This document shows, in pieces, positions 1 through 10,600 of a stretch of DNA of 64,000 nt (its first letter is position 1; the number at the start of each line of letters is the position of its first letter). The stretch comes from Actinomyces mediterranea (GTDB lineage Bacteria > Actinomycetota > Actinomycetes > Actinomycetales > Actinomycetaceae). Below the pieces are notes generated by a model that made no database searches, was not told where the DNA came from, and was given only the letters and a program-made list of their open reading frames with translations. Both the position numbers and the translations under genes were made by a program. Location of the stretch: positions 1-64,000 of the forward strand of contig NZ_FTPB01000003.1 in NCBI RefSeq assembly GCF_900155595.1. Reading direction: 5' to 3'.

Positions 1-161
1 AAAACAAACAAACAACACACTATCGAGTTCACAAACAACACCCCACACCCCCAGCCACCACCCACAACAAGCAGCAACCACAAGAGCCAGGCACACCACC
101 ACAACCACAACAGGCCACAGCGACAAATGAATAATTTAGTACCTTGCAGCACTCACGTCAA
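1..161 (-). promoter_or_regulatory. rRNA operon promoter and leader (rRNA genes lie off the left edge)
   Basis: On the minus strand a -35 box TTGACG (156-161) and a -10 box TAAATT (133-138) are separated by exactly 17 bp, which is a strong sigma-A type promoter. The G/T-rich leader that follows contains GAACTCGATAGTGTGTTG (about 13-30), close to the conserved boxA-like leader seen before 16S rRNA in actinobacteria. No rRNA sequence lies in the window, so the 16S gene is inferred to start beyond position 1. tyrS next to an rrn operon is a common actinobacterial arrangement. Confidence 0.75.
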
Positions 162-255
162 CTCAGAATCTATGCTCCCGATCACACTTGGACGAACCCT
201 CCCACGATCACAGGGAAAACGTCCAGCCCGACGCGGCCAATCATTGCCGAAACGC

Positions 256-287
256 CTGGTGGGGGCGCAAAAATGCACCCCCACCAG
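256..287 (-). terminator. Hairpin terminator after tyrS
   Basis: Inverted repeat CTGGTGGGGG...CCCCCACCAG with a short A/T-rich loop, lying just past the tyrS stop and before the rRNA promoter. There is no clear U tract. A role in insulating tyrS from the rRNA operon is inferred. Confidence 0.55.
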
Positions 288-302
288 CAACAACTATGTC
301 AT

Positions 303-1565
303 TCACAACAGCTCGACCACAGCGAGATTCCTGCGCCCTCTGCGAATCAGCGCGCGGCCGCCCGCGAGGAGATCCGACTGCATGATCGGAGCGTCCTCGT
401 CCTCGACCTTCACATTGTTGAGGTAGGCGCCTCCAGAAGCGACGGTGCGGCGCGCCGCACCGCGCCCCCTCTCCAGTCCCGTCTCCACGAGAGCGTCGAC
501 GATCGTTGATTCTCCCAGAGACAGCGACGCGCGCGGCAGATCGACCGTTGCAGCGGCCAGAGTCGCATCGTCGATCGTATGAAGATCTCCGCCGCCCCAC
601 AGTGCCCGAGTCGCGGCGAGAACTCTCTCGAGTTGCTCGTCGCCGTGCACGAGGCGAGTGACTGCAGCCGCCAGCGCCTTCTGGGCGGTGCGCGCATGCG
701 GCCGCTCAGCGACCTCGACCTCGAGCGCCTCAATCTCCTCGCGGGTCATGAAGGTGAAGATCTTGCAGAACTTGATGACATCCGCGTCCTCGACCCGGAG
801 CCAGAATTGGTAGAAGGCGTAGGGACTCATCATCTCGGGGTCGAGCCAGATGGCACCGCCCTCGGACTTGCCGAACTTCGTACCATCGGACTTCGTGATG
901 ATCGGGGTCGTCAGGACGTGGGATGGCGCGCCCTCAACCTTACGGATGAGGTCGACTCCGCCGATCATATTGCCCCACTGGTCATTGCCACCGGTCTCCA
1001 GCGTCGCGCCGTACCTGCGGTAGAGCTCGAGGAAGTCATTCGCCTGCAGGATCTGGTAGCTGAACTCCGTGTAGGAGATCCCCTCATCGGAGGCGAGCCT
1101 CCTGGCGACAATGTCCTTCGACAGCATCGTGCCAACGCGGAAATATTTGCCGACTCCGCGCAGAAGGTCGATAGCCGACAGTTCGGCGGTCCAATCGAGG
1201 TTGTTCACCATCGTTGCACCGTGGTCGCCCTCGAAATCGAGGAACTGCTCGATTTGTGAGCGCAGACGATCCGCCCATCCCTTGACGACATCAGCGGATT
1301 GGAGAATGCGCTCGCCCGACTGGCGAGGATCACCGATCTGACCCGTCGCGCCGCCGACGAGGGCGAGGGGCCGGTGGCCCGCGAGCTGAAGGTGGCGCAT
1401 GAGGAGCACCTGAACGAGATGGCCATGATGGAGAGACGGAGCCGTCGGATCGAAGCCGCAATAGAAGGTGACGGGTCCCGCAGCCAGGTGCTCGCGCAGA
1501 GCATCAATGTCGGTGTGCTGGGCGATGAGGCCCCTCCACTGGAGCTCATCAAGGATGTCCGTCAC
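303..1565 (-). CDS. tyrS: Tyrosyl-tRNA synthetase
   Basis: Class I aminoacyl-tRNA synthetase that charges tRNA-Tyr with tyrosine in the cytoplasm. The product is 420 residues from the chosen start, close to the bacterial norm. The HIGH signature is HHGH (46-49), the KMSKS-type loop is KFGKS (230-234), and a C-terminal S4-like RNA-binding region covers roughly 350-415. I chose a GTG start because AGAGAGG sits about 8 nt upstream and the product then begins VTDILDELQWRG, like its relatives. An upstream ATG (1590-1592) has no Shine-Dalgarno sequence. It lies 70 bp downstream of argH and upstream of the rRNA promoter. Confidence 0.95.
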   Translation of the reverse strand: MTDILDELQWRGLIAQHTDIDALREHLAAGPVTFYCGFDPTAPSLHHGHLVQVLLMRHLQLAGHRPLALVGGATGQIGDPRQSGERILQSADVVKGWADRLRSQIEQFLDFEGDHGATMVNNLDWTAELSAIDLLRGVGKYFRVGTMLSKDIVARRLASDEGISYTEFSYQILQANDFLELYRRYGATLETGGNDQWGNMIGGVDLIRKVEGAPSHVLTTPIITKSDGTKFGKSEGGAIWLDPEMMSPYAFYQFWLRVEDADVIKFCKIFTFMTREEIEALEVEVAERPHARTAQKALAAAVTRLVHGDEQLERVLAATRALWGGGDLHTIDDATLAAATVDLPRASLSLGESTIVDALVETGLERGRGAARRTVASGGAYLNNVKVEDEDAPIMQSDLLAGGRALIRRGRRNLAVVELL

Positions 1566-1635
1566 GGCAGTAGCCTCTCTATCATTATTCATGTGATCGT
1601 TTCGTCTGATGCCCCGGATCAGGTGCGATGACAGT

Positions 1636-3075
<1,440 letters not shown>

Positions 3076-3106
3076 TCAAGAATCATCCACGATGACGGCG
3101 CATTCG

Positions 3107-4558
3107 TCACCTTCGGCTTAAGAAACGGACAAAGGCGTGCACCTTCGACTGGTAGTGGCGCTCATAGTGGGACAGCAGCGGCTGTTGCGAGGCGACCCAC
3201 GCCGACACAATGACGAAGAGCAGCCAGTTGCCCTCGGACAGGAGCCTAGATTCGACGAAGGACTGGATGAACAAGGCGGTCATCAAGAGTGCGGGCGCAC
3301 AGTCGATGGGCTTGCGCTCGAGGGCGCGCGATGCCAGGACGAAGCTGCCGTAGAAGGTGACGGCGACCGCCACGACGATGATGCCCATGCCGATGAAGCC
3401 GGTCTGGAAGAGGGCCTCGATATAGGCGTTATGCGCCTGGGTCGTGGGCGTCCCGTCGAAACGGACGACGAGGGTCGCGAACATCTCGATGTCGGTCGGC
3501 CAGCCGAGCGTCCATCCCCAGCCGAGGATGGGCCGCTGCTCGATGAGCGGCAGCAGCGTCCGCCAGATGTCTCCGCGCCCCGACATATCCGGCGAGCGTC
3601 CGAGGAGGTCGGTCAGTTGAACCCTGAAGATCAAGCCGAGGAGTGCGAGGAGGAGCGCCACGAGAGTGTGCGCTGAAATGACCCTCGCCCGGTAGCGGTA
3701 GGGAATGTAGGAGATGGCGATGAAGGCAATGGCCACGGCGAATGCCGCAGCGATGATAACGATCACCGTGGAGGATCGCGTCAGTGCGAGTGTCGCAACG
3801 CCCGCGCCGACCCACACCAGGGTCATGATGGTGTCATTGCGCCGCTGCACCCAGCGGACGCACAGGCAGATGATGAGGAGCAGGGCGATAAAAGCGAGGG
3901 GGTTGCGGTTGCCGACGAATCCTTTGATCGGCCCCCCGAGGAAGAGGTTGTTGTCCACCCAGTAGTAGAACTCGGGCACTTCCTCCCAGTCGCGCATGGT
4001 CAGCGGGGCGAGGCGTTCGCGCAGTACGAGGGAGACGAAGGCTTCGAGTATCAACGAAACGATGAGGACGGACTTGAAGGTGGTGATGAGCAGATCGACG
4101 ATCTCCTCGAGGCCGGAACTCGCTTCGATGCACAGCGCCGTCAGTGTCGCACCGATGGACACGGCGGCATTGAGTGCGCTTCTGACAGGGTAGAACGACC
4201 ATGTGACGGACAGGGTGCACACGAGGACGAAGAGCAGCGGCGCCACCGTATAGCGGCGGCGCCTGAGCGTATGCTCCGAGGAGAGGTAGGCGAGGAAGAA
4301 GACGAGGAAGATGACTCCCATGACGATGCCGGAGCCGTAGTAGCCGACGATATTGCGAACGCCCTGACCGGCGAAGCCGAAGAAGAGGACGATGATAGTC
4401 GACAGTCGCAGCACCTGGTCGGACCACGGGCCGAATCGGCTGCGCAGCGGGGCACGCAGGGTGTCGATCGCGGTGAAGAATGCGTCTCTTCGTGACGGAC
4501 GGTACCCCTGGGCCTCAGTCCTCGAGGAATCATCCATGGGCACAGCGTCAACCTTCAT
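3107..4558 (-). CDS. O-antigen ligase family (Wzy/WaaL-like) membrane protein
   Basis: Polytopic membrane protein of about 483 residues with about ten or more hydrophobic segments. The diagnostic part is the Wzy_C-type region: GRGDIWRTLLPLIEQRPILG is followed by a hydrophilic loop with HNAYIEALFQTGFIG. Such proteins polymerise or ligate surface polysaccharide at the outer face of the membrane. The substrate here is unknown. The start is uncertain: ATG codons at 4558 and 4537 are both possible and neither has a convincing Shine-Dalgarno site. It sits between argG and argH, which is not a usual place for this family, and no other polysaccharide gene is nearby. Confidence 0.8.
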   Translation of the reverse strand: MKVDAVPMDDSSRTEAQGYRPSRRDAFFTAIDTLRAPLRSRFGPWSDQVLRLSTIIVLFFGFAGQGVRNIVGYYGSGIVMGVIFLVFFLAYLSSEHTLRRRRYTVAPLLFVLVCTLSVTWSFYPVRSALNAAVSIGATLTALCIEASSGLEEIVDLLITTFKSVLIVSLILEAFVSLVLRERLAPLTMRDWEEVPEFYYWVDNNLFLGGPIKGFVGNRNPLAFIALLLIICLCVRWVQRRNDTIMTLVWVGAGVATLALTRSSTVIVIIAAAFAVAIAFIAISYIPYRYRARVISAHTLVALLLALLGLIFRVQLTDLLGRSPDMSGRGDIWRTLLPLIEQRPILGWGWTLGWPTDIEMFATLVVRFDGTPTTQAHNAYIEALFQTGFIGMGIIVVAVAVTFYGSFVLASRALERKPIDCAPALLMTALFIQSFVESRLLSEGNWLLFVIVSAWVASQQPLLSHYERHYQSKVHAFVRFLSRR

Positions 4559-4685
4559 ATGTCGTGACTCTAGACGACTCAAGTCGCCGAGCGCCCTCTG
4601 CGAGCGCCCATGGAAGCATCTCATATGAATCGTGCGGAGAGGGCCATTGAGCCTTCTCCCCATGATTCCGATTCAGATCTGCAAC

Positions 4686-5909
4686 TCAGTACCCGGTCGA
4701 CTTGCCCATTCGGGCGTCACGAGCCGCAGCGAGCTTCGACTGCAAGCCGTAGATGTCGATGAATCCGCGCGAGGACGATTGGTTGAAGGTATCGCCGGTT
4801 TCATAGGTCGCGAGGTTGAAGTCGTAGAGCGAGGCATCCGAGCGTCGGCCGCTGACCGTCGCGCGTCCCCCGTGCAGTACTATGCGGATATCGCCCGACA
4901 CGTATTCCTGAGTGTCTTCGATGAACGCGTCGAGGGAGCGTTTGAGGGGAGAGTACCATTGCGCCTCGTAGACGAGTTCCCCCCATGTCTGCTCGATCTG
5001 TCGCTTGTAGCGGCGCTGGAGGCGCTCGAGGGTCAGCGATTCGAGCGCCTGATGCGCCTCGATAAGGGCGACGGCTCCGGGAGCCTCGTAGATCTCTCGG
5101 GACTTGATGCCGACGAGACGGTCCTCGACCATGTCGATGCGGCCGACGCCCTGGGCTCCGGCCCGCTGATTGAGTTCTTGAATCGCTTCGAGGGGCGTCA
5201 TCGGGCGACCGTCGATCGCAACGGGGATTCCGCGGTCGAAGGTGATGACGACTTCGTCGGGAAGCGGCGGGTACGTCGGGTCGTCGGTGTAGACGTACAC
5301 GTCCTTGGTCGGTGCATTCCACAGGTCTTCGAGGAAGCCGGTCTCGATGGCGCGGCCCCACACGTTCTGGTCGATGGAGAAGGGGTTGTGCTTCGTCGTC
5401 TCGATCGGCAGCTCATGGGTGTTCGCGTATTCGATGGCGACATCGCGAGTCAGAGCGAGGTCGCGGACCGGGGAGATGCAGTCCATGTCGGGCGCCATCG
5501 ATGTGATCGACACTTCGAAGCGCACCTGGTCGTTGCCCTTACCGGTGCAGCCGTGGGCGACGGTGTGGGCGCCGAATTCGCGTGCGGCATGCACCAGGTG
5601 CTTGGCGATGACGGGGCGCGACAACGCGGAGACCAGCGGGTATTTCCCCTCATAGAGGGCATTGGCCTTGAGGGCGGGCATGCAGTATTCGCTCGCGAAC
5701 TCATCACGGGCGTCGGCGACATAGGCCTCGACCGCTCCACAGTCGAGCGCGCGCTGACGAATGGCTTCGAGGTCCTCGCCGCCTTGGCCCACATCGACTG
5801 CTACTGCGACGACCTCGCGGCCGGTCTGCTCGCCGATCCATCCGATTGCGACGGATGTGTCGAGTCCTCCCGAGTAGGCGAGAACAACCCGATCCTTATG
5901 TTGACTCAT
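4686..5909 (-). CDS. argG: Argininosuccinate synthase
   Basis: Joins citrulline and aspartate, using ATP, to make argininosuccinate in arginine synthesis. The 407-residue product begins with the PP-loop ATP-binding motif [12 protein letters not shown] near the N terminus, and its length is normal. The Shine-Dalgarno sequence GGAAG precedes the ATG. It lies 45 bp downstream of argR and is probably part of the same ARG-box-controlled transcript. Confidence 0.96.
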   Translation of the reverse strand: MSQHKDRVVLAYSGGLDTSVAIGWIGEQTGREVVAVAVDVGQGGEDLEAIRQRALDCGAVEAYVADARDEFASEYCMPALKANALYEGKYPLVSALSRPVIAKHLVHAAREFGAHTVAHGCTGKGNDQVRFEVSITSMAPDMDCISPVRDLALTRDVAIEYANTHELPIETTKHNPFSIDQNVWGRAIETGFLEDLWNAPTKDVYVYTDDPTYPPLPDEVVITFDRGIPVAIDGRPMTPLEAIQELNQRAGAQGVGRIDMVEDRLVGIKSREIYEAPGAVALIEAHQALESLTLERLQRRYKRQIEQTWGELVYEAQWYSPLKRSLDAFIEDTQEYVSGDIRIVLHGGRATVSGRRSDASLYDFNLATYETGDTFNQSSSRGFIDIYGLQSKLAAARDARMGKSTGY

Positions 5910-5954
5910 TTTTCTTCCTTGTTCCTAGTCTTCTTGACGTTGAGTGGGAGCCGG

Positions 5955-6470
5955 TCAGAAGCCGTCCGCATCCTGGCCGGGTTCGGCGAGTTCGAGGAGC
6001 AGGCGTTGGACGTTCTCCGCGTCCAAGGCGCTGCGGCAGATCACGAGGATCGTGTCGTCTCCGGCGATCGTGCCTGCGACTTCTTCCATCCTCACGGCAT
6101 CAATCGCCGATCCGAGAAGATTCGCCGCACCGACTGTGGTGCGCAGGACGAGTTGGTGTTCGACCCGGTTGGAGGTGACGAGGAGGGATTGGCACCACTT
6201 GGCAAGTCGGACGTGCCCCGCCTCGCCGTCGTGGGTCGCTCCTCCGTCGATGTCAGGCAGCGAGTAGACACGGGTGCCTGCGGCATTGCGGACCTTCGTC
6301 GCCCGCATGTCGACGAGGTCGCGCGAAAGGGTCGCCTGGGTGACATCCACTCCCTTGGCGGCTAGGCGCGTTTGGAGGTCCTTTTGCGATCCGATTTCCT
6401 CAGAGGCGAGTAGGGCGCGGATGATCTCTTGGCGCGCAGCCCTCGTCTGCGGGATGGCTCGCGGTGTCAT
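5955..6470 (-). CDS. argR: Arginine repressor
   Basis: Arginine-responsive repressor of 171 residues. The N-terminal winged helix spans about residues 10-75 and contains SQKDLQTRLAAKGVDVTQAT. The C-terminal oligomerisation and arginine-binding domain carries the GDDTILVICRS segment. AGGAGG lies 8 nt before the ATG. The start overlaps the argD stop as ATGA, so argR is translationally coupled to the enzymes it controls. Its operator is expected at the ARG box upstream of argC. The open frame extends further upstream inside argD, but that part is a shadow. Confidence 0.95.
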   Translation of the reverse strand: MTPRAIPQTRAARQEIIRALLASEEIGSQKDLQTRLAAKGVDVTQATLSRDLVDMRATKVRNAAGTRVYSLPDIDGGATHDGEAGHVRLAKWCQSLLVTSNRVEHQLVLRTTVGAANLLGSAIDAVRMEEVAGTIAGDDTILVICRSALDAENVQRLLLELAEPGQDADGF

Positions 6471-7699
6471 GCTGATTCCTCCTGGCTGGCCATGGCATCG
6501 GAGATGATCGACGGGAGCGCGCGGGTGAAGTCGGCTGCCTCGTTGCGTCTGAGTGTGAGCGCCGGTGCGAGCCGGAGTGTTGACGGCCCGGTCGCATTGA
6601 GGATGAATCCCCTGGCCCGCCCAGTCGTGACGACGGCGGGGGCGATAGGAGCGTCGAAGTCGATTCCGATGAGGAATCCGCGTCCGCGTACCGCACTGAC
6701 GTGCTCGACACGGCTGAGCTCGCCCATCCATTCCTCCGATACTCCCCTCACGTGGGAGAGAAGACTCTCGCGCGTCATGGTGGCGAGGACGGCGAGCGCG
6801 GCGGCGGCGCAGATCGGGTTGCCGCCGAAAGTCGTGCCGTGCATCCCGGGGCCGAGGATGAGCGAGGCGGGTCCCAGTGCGACGCATGCGCCGATCGGCA
6901 TGCCGCCGCCGAGCCCTTTCGCCAATGTGACGACATCCGGGCGCACACCGGAGGCATGATGGCCCATCCAATCGCCGGTTCGCCCGACGCCCGTCTGAAC
7001 TTCATCAACGACCATGATGGCATCGAATCGGGTACACAGGTCCCGCACCCTCTGCAAATAGGAATCGGAGAGCGGATGGACTCCCGCCTCCCCCTGGATC
7101 GGTTCGACGAAGATGCCCGCGACGTCGTCCCCCATCGCGGCTTCGAGGGCGGCGAGGTCATTAGGGGCGATGAATTCAACGTCGTTGATGAGCGGGGCGA
7201 AGGGGAGCCTGTAGGGCTCCTTCCACGTGAGGGAGAGCGCCCCGAGGGTGCGTCCATGGAACGCGTGGTCGAGGGCGAGGATCCTCCGTTTGGGCGTTGT
7301 GGAGGCGTTCGCGTGGGCCTTGACGATCTTGAGCGCGCACTCATTCGCCTCGGTGCCAGAGTTCGCGAGGAACACCCTCGAATCTACGGGGGCGCCCTGC
7401 GGTTCGACGATGGAGAGGATCTTCTCGGCGAGTTCAATCTGGGGCGGCGTGGCGAAGAAGTTCGAGACGTGGCCGAGAGTCGAGGCCTGCGATGCGATCG
7501 CATCGACGACCGCGGGGTGACACTGTCCGAGGACGTTGACGGCGATGCCCCCGAGCAGATCGAGGTAGCGATTGCCGTCGGCGTCAATGACATGCGCGCC
7601 CTCGCCCTTGACAAGGGTGAGCTGGGGCGTGCCGAAGGTGTTCATCACCGATGAGGCGTATCTGTCGGTCCAGTTCGATGCCGGAGTGGGAGTCGTCAT
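6467..7699 (-). CDS. argD: Acetylornithine aminotransferase
   Basis: PLP-dependent class III aminotransferase that converts N-acetylglutamate semialdehyde to N-acetylornithine. The product is 410 residues. The PLP lysine lies in TLAKGLGGGMPIGA, preceded by VVDEVQTGVGRTG, which holds the conserved Asp and Gln around the cofactor. It overlaps argJ upstream and argR downstream by 4 nt each (ATGA). In many actinobacteria argB lies between argJ and argD; here the overlap leaves no room for it. Confidence 0.95.
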   Translation of the reverse strand: MTTPTPASNWTDRYASSVMNTFGTPQLTLVKGEGAHVIDADGNRYLDLLGGIAVNVLGQCHPAVVDAIASQASTLGHVSNFFATPPQIELAEKILSIVEPQGAPVDSRVFLANSGTEANECALKIVKAHANASTTPKRRILALDHAFHGRTLGALSLTWKEPYRLPFAPLINDVEFIAPNDLAALEAAMGDDVAGIFVEPIQGEAGVHPLSDSYLQRVRDLCTRFDAIMVVDEVQTGVGRTGDWMGHHASGVRPDVVTLAKGLGGGMPIGACVALGPASLILGPGMHGTTFGGNPICAAAALAVLATMTRESLLSHVRGVSEEWMGELSRVEHVSAVRGRGFLIGIDFDAPIAPAVVTTGRARGFILNATGPSTLRLAPALTLRRNEAADFTRALPSIISDAMASQEESA

Positions 7700-8880
7700 G
7701 ATGAGTAGGCGCTGTTCTCGTGTACGTAGTCGTGGGTGAGGTCATTCGTCCATACGGTGACGGTGTCCTCGCCGGCGTGCAGATCGATGAGGACGCGGAC
7801 CTCGCGGGGGGTCATGTCGACGAGGCCGCGGTCCTCCCCAGCGCCGCCGCGGCACACCATGACCCCGTTGATGGACACGTCGACGTGCGCGGGGTCATAG
7901 GGGGCGATGGTGGCGGGAACGGTGCCGACTTCGGAGAGGATGCGCCCCCAGTTGGGGTCATTGCCGAAGACGGCGGCTTTGAAGAGGTTGGAGCGGGCAA
8001 CGGCCCTGGCGACCGCCTCACCTGCGGCTTCGCTCGACGCGTGGACGACGGTGATGTCGATGTCGTGGCTGGCGCCCTCCGCGTCCGCGATGAGCTGGCG
8101 GGCGAGACTCTGGCATGCGGCGCGCAACTCCTCGGTGAATTCCGCCGCCTCGGGGGCGATGCCCGAAGCGCCCGATGCGAGCAGGAGGACGGCGTCGTTG
8201 GTCGACATGCAGCCGTCTGAGTCCGTGCGGTTGAAGGTCGTGCGGACGGCCTCATCAAGGGCCGCCTGCGCCTGGGCGGAGCCGATGAGCGCATCGGTGG
8301 TGATGGTGCACAGCATGGTGGCCAGTCCGGGGGCGAGCATTCCCGCTCCCTTCGCCATGGCGCCGATCGTCCACCCCGCCTCAGTCGTGTGGGCGTAAGT
8401 CTTGGAGACGGTGTCGGTGGTGCGGATCGCGTCTGCCGCGCTCGTTCCCCCCTCAACCGAGTCCGTCAGTGAGGCGACGGCGTCGGCCGCGCCCGCGAGG
8501 AGTTTGTCCATCGGAAGGCGCACGCCGATGAGGCCCGTTGAACACACGCCGATCTGCGCGGCGTCGAATCCGAGTAGTGAGGCGACGTGGAGCGCGGTGT
8601 GTTCGGCGTCTTCCATTCCCGCCGCGCCCGTGCAGGCATTGGCCCCGCCCGAGTTGAGGATGACGGCGCGCATGGTCTGGCGCGAGAGGTGATCGCGGGT
8701 GAGGGTCACGGGGGCGGCGACGACGCGATTGGTCGTGAACACTCCCGCGGAGGCGGGGCTGGGTCCGTCATTGACGACGAGGGCGAGATCCCTCAGGCCC
8801 GCGGTCTGTTTGATTCCGGCGCACACGCCCGCCGCCCGGAATCCCCTGGGCGCTGTCACTGCTGCTGACTGGCTGTTCAT
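7696..8880 (-). CDS. argJ: Bifunctional ornithine acetyltransferase / N-acetylglutamate synthase
   Basis: Transfers acetyl groups between acetylornithine and glutamate in the cyclic arginine pathway. The 394-residue precursor contains the self-cleavage region KGAGMLAPGLATMLC, where the Thr of ATML becomes the N-terminal nucleophile of the beta chain. Whether it also uses acetyl-CoA cannot be told from the sequence. Its start overlaps the argC stop and its stop overlaps the argD start, both as ATGA, which indicates tight translational coupling. Confidence 0.95.
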   Translation of the reverse strand: MNSQSAAVTAPRGFRAAGVCAGIKQTAGLRDLALVVNDGPSPASAGVFTTNRVVAAPVTLTRDHLSRQTMRAVILNSGGANACTGAAGMEDAEHTALHVASLLGFDAAQIGVCSTGLIGVRLPMDKLLAGAADAVASLTDSVEGGTSAADAIRTTDTVSKTYAHTTEAGWTIGAMAKGAGMLAPGLATMLCTITTDALIGSAQAQAALDEAVRTTFNRTDSDGCMSTNDAVLLLASGASGIAPEAAEFTEELRAACQSLARQLIADAEGASHDIDITVVHASSEAAGEAVARAVARSNLFKAAVFGNDPNWGRILSEVGTVPATIAPYDPAHVDVSINGVMVCRGGAGEDRGLVDMTPREVRVLIDLHAGEDTVTVWTNDLTHDYVHENSAYSS

Positions 8881-9938
8881 GGTGCGACTCCGATCATGGG
8901 GATGGCTGTGAACTCGTCAATGCCGAGGGCGATATTCGCGCTCTGAACGGCCGCTGCGGCTGTGCCCTTGCCGAGGTTGTCGATGGCCGCCAACGCGATG
9001 AGTGTGTCCGCGCGTTCGTCGATGGCGGCGTGAATGAGAGCGAGGCCGGTTCCCTGAATGGGACCGGTGGTGGGGACGGCGCTGGTGAGTCGAATGAGCG
9101 TCTCATCGTCGTAGACCGAATACGCGGCTGCAACTGCGTCCGCATCGGCACAGTCGACCAGCGGCGCGACCACTGTTGCAAGGATCCCCCGTGAGGTCGG
9201 GACGAGGACCGGGGTGAAGCTCAGACCAATGTCACCCGGATTCGCCCCATTGACCGCCCAGTTCTGGATGATCTCGGGGATGTGGCGGTGGGTTCCGCCC
9301 ACGGCGTAGGGCGCCATGGTGCCGAGGGCCTCGGATGCGAGCAGATGCGCTTTGAGGGAGCGCCCCGCTCCCGAGTAGCCGACGGCGAGGGTGGCGACAA
9401 CATGAGAGGAGTCGACGAGTCCCGCTGCGATCGCGGGCTGCATTGCGAGGGTCACGGCAGTGACATTGCACCCGGGGACGGCGATGCGCATGGTCGATGC
9501 GAGAAGTCGGCGTTGATGCGTCGCATGGGCCTCTCCGACATGGAGGAGTTCGGGCATCCCATAAGTCCAGGCCGGTGAGAATTCAGAGCCGTAGTAGTGC
9601 GCCCAGGCCTCGGGATCGGTGAGACGGTGGTCCGCAGCGCAGTCGACGATGAGGGCCTTCTCCCCGGCCGCTTCGAGTTCGGCGGCGAGGGCTCCCGAAT
9701 GGCCGTGCGGCAGCGCAAGGAAGATGACATCGTGGCCCGCGAGCGTGCCGACGTCCGTCGGCTGGATGACGAGGTCGGCGCAGGGGGTGATGTGGGGGTG
9801 GATGTCACCGAGCCGCTGTCCGGCGGATGACGCCGCCGTCACCGTTGTGACGGTGATCTCGGGATGCGAGGCGAGGAGTCTGATGACTTCCCCGCCCGCG
9901 TAGCCGGAGGCTCCGGCGACTGCTGCAGTCACACTCAT
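8877..9938 (-). CDS. argC: N-acetyl-gamma-glutamyl-phosphate reductase
   Basis: NADPH-dependent reduction of N-acetylglutamyl-phosphate in arginine synthesis. The product is about 353 residues. It begins with the nucleotide-binding motif GASGYAGGEVIRLL and carries the family active-site segment PGCNVTAVTLAMQPAI with the catalytic Cys. Two in-frame ATGs (9944 and 9938) are possible. Neither has a Shine-Dalgarno sequence, and the upstream ATG lies inside the ARG box, so the mRNA leader must be very short. First gene of the arg run. Confidence 0.93.
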   Translation of the reverse strand: MSVTAAVAGASGYAGGEVIRLLASHPEITVTTVTAASSAGQRLGDIHPHITPCADLVIQPTDVGTLAGHDVIFLALPHGHSGALAAELEAAGEKALIVDCAADHRLTDPEAWAHYYGSEFSPAWTYGMPELLHVGEAHATHQRRLLASTMRIAVPGCNVTAVTLAMQPAIAAGLVDSSHVVATLAVGYSGAGRSLKAHLLASEALGTMAPYAVGGTHRHIPEIIQNWAVNGANPGDIGLSFTPVLVPTSRGILATVVAPLVDCADADAVAAAYSVYDDETLIRLTSAVPTTGPIQGTGLALIHAAIDERADTLIALAAIDNLGKGTAAAAVQSANIALGIDEFTAIPMIGVAP

Positions 9939-9940
9939 AT

Positions 9941-9988
9941 GCATGAATATACATATTCATGCATAATTCTAATTCAGGTGTCCATCAA
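9941..9988 (-). promoter_or_regulatory. ARG box operator and argC promoter
   Basis: Positions 9941-9962 form a palindrome with two perfect 10-bp arms, GCATGAATAT and ATATTCATGC, around a 2-bp centre. This matches the ArgR operator pattern TGAAT-N4-ATTCA. A second, degenerate box (TGAATTAGAATTAT on the minus strand) follows at about 9961-9978. A candidate promoter is TTGATG (9983-9988), 17 bp, TATGCA (9960-9965), which places transcription start inside the box. Repression of argCJDRG by ArgR is therefore inferred. Confidence 0.8.
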
Positions 9989-10003
9989 CCGAACACCGGT
10001 TCG

Positions 10004-10495
10004 CTACAGAGAGGCCAACTCCGCGTCAATGGAGTCCGCCCATGCGTCGACCTCTCCCCAATCGCGGAAATCGCCCTCAACGACACCGGCGAGGCGCGCC
10101 ACCGATCGCTCCCGCAGGGTCAGGAGCGACGGCTTGTAACGCCCGGCGAACATATGGACATCGCGCGCCTTGATGCGCGTCAGCAGAGGTCCAATGCGGG
10201 TGGCATCCTGCGGCGCGTGCTTGGGCACCCCGTTCATTCCGACGGAGAATGCCCACACCGGCTTGTCCTTGAGCTGGGCCGAGAAGCGCTCCATGAAGTG
10301 ACGGGCTCCATTCATCCACTGGAGGATGTACACCGGGGACCCGCACACGACCGCATCATAAGAATCAATGGATTCGACGTCATCCGGGGCAATCCGATCC
10401 ACTGCGTGGCCCGCCGTCTCGAGGCGCCGCGCAATGGCGTTGGCGACCTCATCGGTAGAGCCGTGCTTGGATGAGGCGGTGACAAGGATGTGCAT
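10004..10495 (-). CDS. Flavodoxin-domain protein
   Basis: FMN-binding flavodoxin-like protein of 163 residues. The N-terminal phosphate-binding loop is VTASSKHGSTDEVA, and CGSPVYILQWMNGARHFM resembles the second FMN loop. It looks like the HemG-like or plain flavodoxin-domain proteins common in actinobacteria; the electron partner is unknown. The start MHILVTASSK fits the fold. CACACT lies 6 nt before the ATG, which could be a -10 box of a leaderless message. It lies between argC and pheT with no obvious functional link to either. Confidence 0.8.
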   Translation of the reverse strand: MHILVTASSKHGSTDEVANAIARRLETAGHAVDRIAPDDVESIDSYDAVVCGSPVYILQWMNGARHFMERFSAQLKDKPVWAFSVGMNGVPKHAPQDATRIGPLLTRIKARDVHMFAGRYKPSLLTLRERSVARLAGVVEGDFRDWGEVDAWADSIDAELASL

Positions 10496-10516
10496 GAGTC
10501 CAGTGTGACAGATGCT

Positions 10517-10575
10517 CCGGCCCGCTGTGTGTCCGTTGGTCCCACCTGAGGCGGGATGCACACACGGCGGGCCGG
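10517..10575. terminator. Long inverted repeat between the flavodoxin gene and pheT
   Basis: Arms at 10517-10532 and 10560-10575 (CCGGCCCGCTGTGTGT / ACACACGGCGGGCCGG) pair with one mismatch around a 27-nt loop. The position just past the pheT stop suggests transcription termination, but there is no T tract on either side. Confidence 0.45.
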
Positions 10576-10600
10576 TAGCGGGTTCCTCGTCCGAGAAGGA

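Noticed and set aside
4632-6365. Plus-strand open frame of 577 codons opposite argG and argR
   Set aside because: It is a long antisense shadow in GC-rich DNA; the minus strand encodes a full ArgG and ArgR with all motifs.
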